The notes below the pieces were generated by a model. It had not been told where the DNA came from, ran no database searches, and was given only the letters and a program-made list of their open reading frames with translations. From Atriophallophorus winterbourni (taxonomy: Eukaryota; Platyhelminthes; Trematoda; Plagiorchiida; Microphallidae), in NCBI GenBank assembly GCA_013407085.1, contig JACCGJ010023907.1, positions 110,010-174,009 of the forward strand: 64,000 bases of DNA, given 5' to 3'. Below, one piece after another: positions 20,695-32,279 of this stretch. Every line of letters starts with the position of its first letter. The first letter of the stretch is position 1. The translations under genes were made by a program, and so were the position numbers.

Positions 20695-21872
20695 CGCCGA
20701 GTTGTAGGTAGAGTTAAAGTACAGAAGGAATTCTTCGCAGATAGCATCAGGTGAACTAACAATTGTTTCAACGGCGGATGAATTACAATATTTGATAATG
20801 AAAACTATGTTGCTGGGTGAGTTGGATGATCTTAACTTGAAAAGTTTACTGAGTGATTTCGGCTTATCCTGACTTATAAGAGCTTTGTTTTCGTCGGCTC
20901 TAAGCGTGTTATCTAAAGCATATCTGTGACATCTTGATAGTTCATAAGAACGAAGAATGGCGAAAATGTCATGTGTTTTTACAGCAACGGAATGTGGTTT
21001 CATGATTTTCTTTTCTATTTTCTGGGCTTTCGTTAATTTTGTGTGCCTAATGAGCTTATATGATGCCTTCATAAGTAACCCTTTCAATTGTGAATGAAAT
21101 GTTGAAGATGCTTTTGTGAAATCACTAGAGAGGAAGAATTGGTTCCAGTCTTCTGTTCTAATCAATTCTGACAGTAGATTCCAGTTAATGTAGTTGTAGG
21201 TATGCCTATTATTAGATGGCTGCAAAGAATTGACAGAAGTTGTGGCGCATAATATTTGGAATGATAATATTCTATGGTCACTGTTAAGGAAAGATGGAAT
21301 TACCTTCAGGTTAGCTGGAATAAGGTTAAGAGTGAAGACTAGGTCTAACATATTGTCATTTCTTGTAGGTTGGTCAATAAATTGCTTATATCCTAGTAAG
21401 TCAATCGTTCTAGTGAAAGGTGTATAGCAGCTGTTATGTGCAGAATCGTGCCAGTTTAATTTTGGCATGTTGAAGTCACCAGCAATAAGCTTATATTTCG
21501 TGTCGGGTAGAGATGCTTCTATAAACGCATTAATTAGGGAATTCATTTTAGAGATGTTTGAAGACGGTGGATAATAAAAACAACCTATTAAGATATCTAA
21601 GGATGGTAATACAATCCATGGTGAGTCTTCTAGTTCTGTCAGACTAGGTGCAGTAAAGGTATCAGCTTTAAATTTGGAATGAACATAGATAAGAGTACCA
21701 CCTCCCCGTTTCGAAGTTCGGTTTTTCCTGAATATCTGGTAATTAGGTACTATAAGTGTTGAGTCAGGCTGGTCATCTCGGGTCCACGTTTCAGTTATAA
21801 GAATAATGTCTACTAAGTTCGTAATGAGAAAAGATTTCAGCAATCGGATTTTAGGGGTAATTGATCGGGCAT

Positions 21873-23104
21873 TTATAAGTAGAATACTAACATAAGAAGG
21901 AGCGGGATTAAAAGAAGTGGAAGTAAGTTGAGACAAAAATTTAGAGCAATTAATATTAAATTTATTATTTTTGGAAACAAATTGGCATGGTCATACGAAG
22001 GCGTGTATGGTACGTATTGGGATATGTATCGGTTGTAAAATGGAGGATTGTGAGTCATATAATTAGAGTAGTAAAATGGTTGAGCATAATATTCAGGGGA
22101 GTAAAGGGAGGGTCTGTGAAGCAAGGTGTAGTCAATGGGAGACTGATTATACTGTTTAGGGGGGCATGGTGGTCGAATACGGTAACCGGTATATTGTGCG
22201 CGCCTATTATTATTATTCACCAACGTTATTTGTTGTTTTGGGGGCTTTCTGACTATCGTGTTTCTACATGAGCCAGGATTTGGGAGAAGAGGTCGTGTCT
22301 GTCTAAAAGTAGGTAAGGGAAGTGAACGCTTAGTGGGTGGTGGTGTTCTGTGAACGATGTCGTGTGCAGGTGATAAATTTTGGCTTTTTAAAGGTGTAGT
22401 AACTACAGGTGAATCGAACGGCATACACTCAGATGAATCAGAAAAAGACTGATTTTTGGGAATAATTGTAATTTTGCGTTTCTTATGACCGAAACGTTTC
22501 TGCATAGGGGTGAGGTCTGGCTTCATAGTAACGTTAGAAAATCTGGGAATGGATTTCAAAATATTTCTATTCTCTAATATATATGAAACGAAACATTTAT
22601 CGGTGAATTTTATAAGTATTGGAGTTCGTTGTTTCAGACTGTTTTTGCACAATCAGCAGGAATACCGTATGAAGTGAGAAAACACATTTTTAAGTCATTT
22701 GAAGGATAATTAATTAAATTAAATGATATTAATATTATATTAATTATATATATATATATTATATATTATATTAATATTAATTAAATGAAATGATATTCTT
22801 GGAACGAGTTTCTCTTTGAGTAATTTCAGTACGAAGAGTTTCAGCAAATTTATTGGTTTGTATGAGGATATCTTGATCACTGATGGAATTGGGCTTCATA
22901 ATAGATAATAAAGGTTTAAGAGAGTCAAATAAAATCTGACAAGTTGTTATTTCGTTACGTAGACTCAATATTTCAGATTCTAATTTTTGAATTTATTTAG
23001 GATTAAAGAGGTGTCATTATCTATCCTTACGGTACAATTTCTTGTTTGAGGAGTTTTACGAATTATAATGCGGCGTGAGATTGATGTTTTAGGATACATA
23101 TTAT
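21873..23104 (-). pseudogene. LINE family B ORF1
   Basis: An ATG near 23103 opens a basic start (MYPKTSISRRIIIRK) followed, after a frameshift near 22990, by a coiled-coil-like segment (EILSLRNEITTCQ, 22968-22777). An AT microsatellite interrupts the frame at 22726-22790. The frame 22652-21873 then gives 259 codons: an RRM-like patch (ILIKFTDKCFVSYIL), a proline- and tyrosine-rich middle, and a hydrophobic C-terminus (LLPLLLIPLLLMLVF). Its place just before ORF2 with a short overlap fits an RNA-binding ORF1 protein. The hydrophobic end is unusual for ORF1; it arises where ORF1 overlaps ORF2. Confidence 0.6.
22726..22790. repeat. AT-rich microsatellite/palindrome
   Basis: A run of TA and TTAAT units that can fold back on itself. 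It splits the family B ORF1 frame and is probably an expansion within the element. Confidence 0.8.
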
Positions 23105-23238
23105 ATATAATATCGTGGAACGTAAATTTCACCTTTAAGATATTATCACAAGTTATCGGTTCCGGTATGTAGCGTATAGAGGAAAACGTAGTATGGAAAT
23201 GTAATTGGGATCACGTACCGTATTCAAGCGCGCGCCAA

Positions 23239-24517
23239 ATTGAGTGATTGGTAATCATCACACCAACTAAATATAGGAGTTCACGTACCATATCGCGATT
23301 TTTGTTACCTTTCAAGCCTACGTAGATCGAACCAAGAACAGAGAACATACGGTGCAAAGTTCGGGTTGTTGACTCATGAGGAAGGCCGGCAGGCTAGAAC
23401 AGCAATTCATTGAGCCAAGTCCCACAGCCCACGTATTCCGTGATCCAACGATCCGAGACAATTGGTTAGCCATGAAACAAATTCGGCGTTGGACGAAACG
23501 GATCCACAAAGATCAGGTGGGAGCATTGCTTGACTTTCGCTATCGACGAATCGGAGAAGACCTTATACATATACTTTTTGTCAAACATGGCATGCAATAC
23601 AAGTTATTAAACTTTGAACAGAGCGACAAAGCCGGATCATGCCGTAAGCCTGTAAAAAGCATCTGTTCGTTTGCTGGACTCACATACTTCTGTCGCTCCT
23701 GCTATACGAGCGCGGTATAATCTCGCACAAGTCGCATCGTCTGCTAACCTACTCGTCTATCTCATAACAGAAGGAGAAGATACAAAATCCCATTATGCAG
23801 TTAGAAAGTTATCGCTGATTAGATGTGTAATTCAAGGTAATTCGAGGATTTTAATGGTCTAAAAAGCAACATGCTTAACAACAATCATAGGATGGTAAAA
23901 ATTGAAATGTAAGTGTATAAACAAGATACGCTATTGGATTAGGCAGTATATAAGTGTTCGGGAAACGAACAATTTAATAAAATTCGTATATTTTCGTTTT
24001 TAATCCATGCAAGCTAGTGGAGTGTGCAACGGTTGAAGGTAAACTGTTCCAATTAAAACAGACACGAACAGAGTAAAAATAAATTCAACAATTCAGGCGG
24101 GAATGAAGTGAAACCAGTACAATTTCATACGTTCGCGTGTATAAATACAGTATGGGATGGTTCGGGGTATGCAATGTTTGTAAAGCAAGATAAGGATTCC
24201 TCTGATTCGTCAAAAGGGAAAGTCGAACAATTCTCTCACCTGATCTATGTGGATCCGTTTCGTCCAACGCCGAATTTGTTTCATGGCCTACCAATTGTCT
24301 CGGATCGTTGGATCACGGAATACGTGGGCTGTGGGACGTGGCTCAATGAATTGCTGTTCCAGCCTGCCGGCCTTCCTCATGAGTCAACAACCCGAACTTT
24401 GCACTGTATGTTTTCTGTTCTTGGCCCGATCTAAGTAGGCTTGAAAAGTAACAAATGTCGCGATATGTTATGTGAACTCCTGTATTTAGATGGTGTGATG
24501 ATTACCAATCACTCAAT
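23239..24517. mobile_element. Foldback element with terminal inverted repeats of about 370 bp
   Basis: Bases 23239-23605 and 24150-24517 are reverse complements at roughly 85-90% similarity, starting ATTGAGTGATTGGTAATC and ending with its complement. The inner 545 bp (23606-24149) show no recognisable protein. The frame 23376-23720 inside the left arm has no known motif, and its mirror at 24438-24247 shows it is just repeat. Total length is about 1.28 kb. No clear target duplication is visible at the outer ends. Class II foldback or MITE-like origin is inferred. Confidence 0.75.
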
Positions 24518-26035
24518 AATCAAAACTTAACGGGAGCTTTATTTTCTATAGTGGGAAGTGTAATTTTCAGATAATCAAGCCAAATTTTTGTCGTGCTCTC
24601 GTGATGAGGCGTCTAGTTTGCTTCTAAATGTTGAGAGAAGAGAAATATCTAAATCCATGCAAATTATTAGTATCCACATTTTTAGATACCAAAGCAAATT
24701 TTAGTTTAATAGCCCTTTGCACACCGCCTAGCTGTCTACTGGACATAAATTCTTGCCTATCTGGGAAGTTGTTGGTTTTCATCTGTCGACATACTTTCGA
24801 ACTTCGAGCAAGCTGATGCTCAGAATCTTTTGCTTCATGCCACTTGCTTGTTTGAGCTTCCTTTGGATCATATGTGAAAATAGCAACTCGACTTCAGCAG
24901 TTTTTGAGTTTTTCAGTTTCCCAGTACTCAGATGTTGAATCTGCTTTTTTTGATTTCTCTAGCTCTGATTTGAAAGCTTTTTCAAAAATTACACAGGAAT
25001 GTTCGGACAGCAAGTGAGGCTGACACATACCCTTTTCGTTCTAGTCTATTTAGTGAGGTTAAATCATCTGTTGATTATTATTTTTATGCAATTCAGTGAA
25101 TGGTCGGTTTCAACGCATGTGTTTTGATATGACCTGGTGAGGAGTACGCATTTCATATCAGTGCACTCAACGATAATGAAATCAAGCTGATGTAAAAGCG
25201 TAAAACGAGGATGTTTTCAAAAGACTTTATGTTGTGACACAAAGACTGAGATGTGTGCATATTTCTAGAAGTCGTTGCCCATTATCGTATGTTTTACCAT
25301 CTCAAAACTTTTTTACACAGTTTGCCCAATAATAGTGATCGGCGCTAACTCTGGTATTGATATCATTCTATATCACTTCACAGTTTCCTGGCACGTTTTT
25401 GATGACTGTTGTGAGGCTCTGATAAAAAGCGTCTTTTTTGGCAAAATGTCACAGGGAGCGTCGGTTCATAAACGTTGGTCAATATAATGATTACAGTAAC
25501 ACCATTCAGATTAATAGCCCACCTTCGTTCGTTTTAACTGCTGCTTGATTCTGCTAATTTTAGTTGGTTATTACGCACAGCAAACCCGAACTCCATGCAG
25601 TCGTGTCTCATCAAATCGTATTCCTTTCCAAATAAATTTGTAATCTCATCTGTGTTGGCATACCAGATTACGGTAACCGCGTCTATCGCAATGAGGCCAT
25701 GTCCACCACCCTTCATGCCAGCCTAATGTTATTAAAAAGTGATTATTTAAGTCCTCGTCATTAAACCCTGGGAGTATAGACTGGACGTGTTTGGTTCTCA
25801 GTTTCAAAGCTGATATGTGTTGGATTGTAATAAGGTTCGCTGGGGAGAAAACATGCAGTATGGATGTCTGTTGGTTCCTTATCCCCATGCACCCTATGAG
25901 GATAGCAAACCGTGGCAAGACGCCACATTACTGACTGAGGGTTATCTAACTTGGATTCCTGTAGTCCACAATTATTTGTTCGTCATTGGTTCTGATAATT
26001 TTTAAAGTTTATATTTATTATTCTCAAAGGAATGC
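24518..26035. other. Mixed repeat remnants, no gene recognised
   Basis: Contains the inverted partner (24785-25012) of the block at 18020-18250. A minus-strand patch near 25860-25790 (NLITIQHIS-like) resembles one at 46625-46560 (DLITIQRIS-like), which points to an old shared element of unknown type. The rest shows no protein, RNA or tail signature. Confidence 0.4.
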
Positions 26036-26039
26036 TCAT

Positions 26040-26568
26040 AACGTTAATCGTGCCGTGCCTTATTCGCAGAGCCCGGTAGATGCTGAAAGAAACGATTGGT
26101 TGTCCAGTCCATAAAATAAAGTGAGTGGATGAAGAAACACCAAAACGCTATTCAGGGTGGGTCGTATTCGTTTGTCTGGTTGGGTGCATTTTATCCATCT
26201 AGTAGTTGGCAATAAGCTTTACGAGATATGACTGAAAACCGATCTAAGCACCGGTGTATTTCATTGTCATAATTTTTATTTTATATTTTATTATTATATT
26301 TTTGAAGATCCATGGAAACAAATAACACTTTTGTTTTACTCCGCGCTTATGGAATATCAAGTAGCCGCAGATAAAAAATATAAATGAGAAAAAATTACAA
26401 AATCGAATGCAGTTAAACAACAAAAACCACTGCTTTTTCGCATTTGCTTCTTCATAATCCTCTTGCCCGCTTTCTTTCTTCCACACTCTTTTCAATCTGT
26501 TTTATCTGCTCCATTTGGTTGGCACTTTGTCCGACTACAGAAGTCAGCTTCATGGTGATGGTGATTAA
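26040..26568 (+). mobile_element. RTE LINE 3' fragment
   Basis: The segment matches the C-terminal coding sequence and 3' UTR of the copy at 40650-41390: CGCAGAGCCCGG, then GGTTGTCCAGTCCATAA, ACGAGATATGACTG, and the A-rich UTR. It ends with GGCACTTTGTCCG and ATGGTGATGGTGAT. It has about 95 bases at 26310-26395 not seen in the sister copies. Frames are broken. Confidence 0.75.
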
Positions 26569-27479
26569 TTTTATAAAGAATCTAAAAATATTGCTTCATG
26601 AAGCAAGCAATAATAAAACCAAACTGATGCGATTTTAGATGCATGAATTTCGTCCATGTGACATTCTTGCATGTTTACATCCTGTGGATAATGCATTTTC
26701 ATCACATTTTTCACAATATAGTCAACCACAATAATAGGAAACGGACAAAAATCGTTTACATGACATTCAGCAAACCATTATTGAGAAACATGTAGTTTAA
26801 AACAATACTTTATTCCATATTGCTTGTCACAGCCTAACACTATTATAATTTCATCTGGCATTTTACAACTGCCGTTTTATTTTATGCTGTTAGCATTATG
26901 TACACTGAACCACTTGTACCGACATGTCATTCTTTAAGTTCTGGTGTTTTTTGAACAAAATCTGTTCGTCCTAATCACTGTAAACTTGTTGACTTTGTAC
27001 TTGGTTTTAGTGAATATAAATTTCCTGCCACTCTACGTTGCTCTTATCCCTTCATTTTACATCCGTGCTGCGTGCGCGGAGTTCTGACTGCCATTTGTCG
27101 GAATATTGTTTCCTGCTCTAAAAGAACTGATCCATATTTCAGCCTTATTTTGTCCGATTGGCCGCGGCTGCATCTATGTTAACACTTCAACGTCTGGACT
27201 GGAGCTATTAATCGGCGAGATTGGGAGAATCGCTTCATAATTGTATTGAACAATTATTGTGTGTTTACATATTTTATTTTTACGTAAATACTGTAAATTT
27301 CACGTAGCTCAAACCACCAAAATTTTGTTAACCCGAATATGTTTCCACTATTGGATACTACAAATTATTTTCATTTTCTAGTATATTATTGCGTTTATAT
27401 TATCAATATGGACATACCACACAACCAGTTTCTAACCCGTTAGATATCGGTCATGTATCATATCCTGAGTTTAACGTAG
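26569..27479. other. Unique non-coding sequence
   Basis: About 900 bp without a convincing frame, repeat match inside the window, or RNA gene. Confidence 0.4.
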
Positions 27480-28380
27480 CAACCACAACATTATTGGTTG
27501 CTCAGGTAGAAAACTAGTTGAAACTTGATGTGTCACTAGTCAGAATACAATGCATTGTTAGGTCCTAGAAAGTTTACCACACTCAGTCGCACTTGAAGTA
27601 ACAGATGTCATATATAACCGACCTGCTGAAAAGCAAAACGATGTATTGAAGTCAGATTTGATGTCGCGTATAACAGCATCTGATGGAAAAAACATCGGCA
27701 CTTTTTTGTCAGGCGACAACTTGCCGCTCAATCTTCTTCGCTGAATGCTCAAATTACGAGGAATTAAAATAATCGCGGCAGCAAAAATTACTATGTGTCA
27801 TTTGAAAGATCTTCTTGGTTGTCAAATAGATTGGTATCTCGAAAATCTCTCTGCACTCGCTGAACGTTTGTATGAAAACCGTAAGCCAACGCTTGCTGTT
27901 CTACAAACGGTCAAAAAACCGTTCACTTAAGAACTAGAATCGGATATTGCAGTGCTAATGTCGCAGTTACGAGAACTTTGCTTACACATACAAACTTCAC
28001 GAAACTCGCGTCCAAGGACTGCAGACAGACGTAGCCCAAGTTGATGCCGTTCACGAAATCGGCATAATGCCTAATGTTCATGCAACTAAAACCGCCGATG
28101 CACGAGATCATGCAGTTTGGCCGAATAATTTATTATACAAGGAAACGGACAACCACGCAGTAGGATCAGCTGCACTGCATGGCAAAAATTAGCCATTTTT
28201 CTATGTCTCTTACAACACAACCGATTAGCGTTTTCTTGTAGACATAGGTGCGGAACTCAATGTCATTTTACTTTCAGAATCTGAGCGCCAGTGTCCGTCA
28301 GGGCTGATTTTTCAGGCGGCAAACGGTTCCCGCATCACCACCTATGGTCATCGGTCTCTCGCTCTTCTGAATGTTTAAAA
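27480..28380 (+). pseudogene. CsRn1-like Gypsy element relic: end of Gag and protease
   Basis: In plus orientation the segment carries pieces similar to the Gag and protease of the LTR element at 31535-35410. Near 27645, LKSDLMSRITASDGKN matches LKNALINRIAAPDGQN of that Gag. Near 28243, VDIGAELNVI corresponds to the protease active-site block (IDTGAEISVI), but the catalytic T is I. A block with AANGSRITTYG follows. Stops and frameshifts are frequent, and no LTRs are seen beside it. It is an old, dead copy. Confidence 0.65.
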
Positions 28381-29335
28381 TAGATCTGTAAATCCTGAAT
28401 AAAAGCTGTTTACTTTATATCAGATTCTTTTATTAGTGAATTACTTAGAAGATTCAAAATATTTAGATTGAAGAGAATCAGCTGTAGTGATACCGGCCAC
28501 GTGAAAACTGAAGTATTTTTCTAAAATCGAATAAGTCAACACGCACAACAATTGTTCAATTCATTTGAAAGCGATTCTCTCAGATCGGCGATTGATAGCT
28601 TCAGTCCATAAGTCAAAGTGTTATCACAAATGTTGCCAGGCAAATAAGAGAAAAAACACGGCGGAGATATAGATCAGTTACTTTAGAGCAGGGGAACATA
28701 ATTTCCACAACTGCAGTCAGGATTCCAAGTTTGTGCTGTGTTTAAAGGTTTGAATTATTAAGTACGTTTTGATCAAATTTTCCAACGAAAATGTTACCAA
28801 ATGTTTGGGACATACATAGAAGACCGGAAGCACCTTTGTAAATGACATACTATCGCAATAATTTTATTTTCTGGCTGACGATCACTGAGAATTTATGATC
28901 CACGTTTGTGTTGGGTGAGAAAATCATTTAAGTCAATAGTTATGTGTATTGGAATGGCAGCCAAATCGCAACACCTAGCATTTTGTACACTGAAAGGTAG
29001 TCTATTTTATGTCATAAAAACACATTGCAGCGGTAGACATTTCGAATTTTATTTTATTGGGATCGAAAGTTTTTATTGTTTGCGATAACCAATTTGCTCA
29101 ACATCATTTGTGTTTGTAGGCTTATTTGATCGAGAAAAATGTCCGGTCAGAGCACAAAACCATGCAGCATGTGTTCCTAGTTAAATTACTCCTTTTTTCA
29201 GATCCTTTCCTTGCGTTCGTATAAAAAGGCTCTCAACCACACGAAGAGCATTTGGTGATGTTATTTTTTAGTTTTTCGCAGTTAAATTTTAAGAAAATTA
29301 TTGCTATGTAGAACATTAATCCGAATAATAACCAT
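28381..29335. other. Unique non-coding sequence
   Basis: No convincing frame or repeat relation was found. The short frame at 28906-29088 has no known motif. Confidence 0.4.
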
Positions 29336-29339
29336 AGTA

Positions 29340-30378
29340 TATTGAAGAACAAATTGTGTGGACTCAGTCATCGGGCCGTTTCTATTTCGCATTTTCATTG
29401 ATTATGTAGCTAACTAACTGCGCTCACCCTGTTATACGTTTGCTGACGACGTACAAATTTTCGGTAATTCGGATAAATCTGATCTGATAAATGACGTAGA
29501 AGCTGTGTAGAAAATGTCTGTTAAATAAGACCTTCCAACTAAACATCAGAAGAGTCACTTGCTCTCTACAGTGGCAGGTAGCATGATTTTCTCTACATCT
29601 TCAGCCACACAAAGTTCGGTGGGGCAAAATGTAAAAAGGACTTAGTAAACATAGTTTCAGCAAACATTATTTGTTCAAAATAATGTACTGGTCACTCGCA
29701 TTATCGAGGGGTTGGCATGCACCAACTATGAAAATCGTCTATCAGCAGTAGGACTCTTGTCGCTTAGGAGTTCAGGCTTCGGGGGATCTTATAGAAACCA
29801 GAAAATTTTCAAATGATAAAGCTGTCTCGAATCAGATTACTTCTTTTAGTTATTTTTTTGTTTGGTACCTGAGGGTACGTCTCAAGCTGAGAAAACAGCA
29901 CACCAGGCTGGAATCCAGAACGCACTTCTTTGACATCCATGCATTGAACGCGTGAAACTCACTCCACGCAGAAATAATCTTGGCAGCTTCAGTAAATTCG
30001 ATCAAACATGAGCTGGACGATACATGGAAGGTGCTCTTTCTGGAGAATTGCGCATAGCAATAAATTTCTCCATATTTGCTGTCAAGATACAGCAAAAATA
30101 TTGTGTTAAACTTTTTAAAACATACAAAAAGCGTTTCTATTCTAATTTTTCGTTCTTGCCGAAATTATCTGCTATCCATCGTCTTTACGTTTGATTGGAC
30201 ATGCAATATGATTGAGCTCTCTCACATTTCGTTGATATGTCCACTCCCATCTTCTAATCACAGGTACACACAACTGTGCTTCATACAAATCAATCCTCTT
30301 AGTTGCGGATGATTTCGAGCGTATATCCGAAAGAATCTGGACACTCATTTTGACTTGGTGGTCTATCGCCCTGTGATA
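29340..30378 (+). pseudogene. LINE family D relic, 5'-truncated
   Basis: The sequence begins within the reverse transcriptase palm: SVIGPFLFRIFIDY near 29360, then a FADDVQIFG-like block near 29440 with stops around it. The C-terminal end near 29880-30060 contains LKLRKQHTRLESRTHFFDI and NSLHAEII, typical of the CR1 C-terminal domain. The 3' UTR ends at 30378 with CTATCGCCCTGTGATAC, the tail motif also present on the minus strand at 18249-18300. Several frame breaks; inactive. Confidence 0.6.
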
Positions 30379-30387
30379 CTTTTACTC

Positions 30388-31105
30388 GCATGCTTCAGGG
30401 TCAGCGAGGGAAACCTTACGATGCACGCCTGAAGTCTCTAGATCTTTTCTCTCTTACACAACTTCGTTTGAGAGTTGACTTTATTGAAACCTTCAAGATA
30501 TTGAAGGGGATGAGTGGCGTTTAAGTGAATGGTTTTTTTCCCTTAACACCTGAGGTGGGCGCCCACGGACATTCACTCGAACTTGCTAAGGAGCGATGTA
30601 GACTAGACTCCCGGAAAAACACTTTCTGCCTCAGGGTGGTAAATTTCTGGAACCGGCTTCCAGAAGAACTGATATCCTGCAGTTCTGTCGCGAGTTTAAA
30701 GAACGGTTTGGACCGCATCTGGGGTAAGCTTTTTCTTGAATACTACACTAATTTCAATGCAAGATTAGGTGGTTTACCATTTTTAGCGTTGTCTGATATA
30801 TAAAGTAAATGCTAGAGTTATGTCTTTCTTAAATACACAACTCTTCTTCAGCTGACCTATCACCGTACTGGTAAAGAGAAATTTATTTCTATTTTTTCCA
30901 GCATCATTTATAACAAGTGCCTTCTAAATACATTACGGATAATCCCTTGGCGTTGCGATCGTAGAGGATATTCAATGCACAATAAAAAACGCTTTGGCAG
31001 TGACGGTTGCTTCTCGGCTGCTTTCCACCGAAGAAATTCTGAACGCTCGATTGTCTCGTTAGACACTTACTGCCCTGTGCAACTGAAATGAACTGAACTA
31101 AACTT
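30388..31105 (+). mobile_element. LINE family A 3' fragment, copy 3
   Basis: It matches the reverse complement of 8690-9390: end of ORF2 (RVVNFWNRLPEELISCSS near 30640) and 3' UTR with a TGAAC-type tail at 31085-31105. The coding part is frameshifted near 30520. Confidence 0.8.
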
Positions 31106-31166
31106 ATATATATATATAATATATAATATATATATATATATATATCTATATATATATATATATATA
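31105..31166. repeat. (TA)n microsatellite
   Basis: About 60 bases of TA dinucleotides with single interruptions, directly behind a LINE tail. Confidence 0.95.
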
Positions 31167-31534
31167 ATGCACGTGAGCACTTCTTCAGCAAAAGGGTAGT
31201 GAATCATTGGAACTGTCTGTCCGAAGAGGTAGTTTGTTCTACATCAATAACGTGCTTCAAAGATAGACTAGACTCGATCTGGCGCTCTGTGTTTCCCAAT
31301 TTTTATCCCTAATTTTATAGTTGTTCTTCAATTTGTCGTTGAAACGCACTAATGTGTCTCCTCACAAGTTGGGTGAGGGAGTTTTTCTGTTGCATTCCAG
31401 CCGGAGTCATACCAGAAGAATATTAAACCTACTATTTGTAGTGGTGGACGCTCTTTTGTTTTACCACCGGAAGTATTCTGGACGCTCGATTGGCGACTCG
31501 GCCACATATCGTCCTGTGCTAAATGAACTGAACT
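31167..31534 (+). mobile_element. LINE 3' fragment related to family A
   Basis: The first 140 bases encode FFSKRVVNHWNCLSEEVV and a C-terminal end with a stop near 31305, close to but distinct from family A. The 3' UTR ends with AAATGAACTGAACT, the family A-type tail. The LTR retrotransposon was inserted at this tail. Confidence 0.7.
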
Positions 31535-32017
31535 TGTAGCGGACCAGTCAAGTTAGTATACAAAACTCGCAATACCAAAATAAGCAATCTGACTCACTAA
31601 CAGTTCTTTCGATTCACGTACAAATAATCCGCAATCCTTCTTTGGGTATTCCTTGTTCTTGTAATGACTTCAATATTTCTACTCGCAATGTTACGTTCTC
31701 GAGACGGAATTCCCAAAGCCCAGATCGACCGAGAACGCGGGTAACGCACACAACAGAAGTATATTGTGGTAAGTGATAAGTTGATTATGTACAAATTCGT
31801 ATTCAACAGAAGAATTGTGTTCACTAAGTTATCGAACAAAAAATCGATGAAATGTGAGCAATAACGTTAACCGGAAATTGATAAATCAAAAGTACTATAG
31901 ATCGTCTGAGCGCAACCGATATTGTCAGAACAAATTGAACTGAAGATATCAAAAACTGTACAATAGATTTTTAACAGAAAAATTGTTAAGTAAAAATAGA
32001 TTTGTACAAGCTCGACA
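31535..32017 (-). repeat. 3' LTR of the CsRn1-like element
   Basis: Begins TGTAGCGGACCAG on the plus strand and ends AAGCTCGACA, with TG...CA ends. It is about 98% identical to the LTR at 34928-35410. Confidence 0.9.
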
Positions 32018-32032
32018 CATCTCCCCCCTTAG
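32018..32032 (-). promoter_or_regulatory. Polypurine tract
   Basis: On the minus strand AAGGGGGGAGATG stands directly before the 3' LTR, the usual primer for plus-strand DNA synthesis. Confidence 0.8.
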
Positions 32033-32279
32033 AGCGTTGAAAGAACAAATGAAAACGCTCGAAACATTTTAAGTGAAGTAAGTCTCAAGTTTCTTTGGCC
32101 AAGTAACAATACGGCCAGATCGTGTGTTGGGTTCTTTTCAAGCAAGAACGTATAGTCTGTGGGGAAGGACTGGGTATACCGATTGGTTGCGTGGGAGGGG
32201 TGGATTGGGTGTCGGAAGCATTTTGTGGGATACAAGTGGGTATATTGACAACATCGCGATTTGGGCTTTCAGTGTTTCG

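Larger units (their letters stand above)
18859..21936 (-). pseudogene. LINE family B ORF2 (endonuclease and reverse transcriptase), interrupted by a U6 chimera
   Basis: ORF2 starts at 21936, overlapping the end of ORF1 by 64 bases. The endonuclease has INARSITPKIRLL, IILITETWTRDD, IAGDFNMPKLNW and NSDHRILSF, so its catalytic residues are kept. A linker runs to 20700. After the inserted U6 chimera (20488-20694) the reverse transcriptase resumes at 20434 with PAEWKHSIIIP, YYRPINHTAF, VVFLDITKAFDTVPH and FADDMKG. A frameshift near 19612 and a stop near 19562 separate the C-terminal domain (19461-18859). The motif usually read as PQGSVLGP is IQCSVLGQ here. Clade is CR1/Jockey-like by motif order. 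Confidence 0.8.

Noticed and set aside
23318..24438. Two similar short proteins at 23318-23509 (minus) and 24247-24438 (plus)
   Set aside because: They are the two arms of the foldback element read in mirror orientation.
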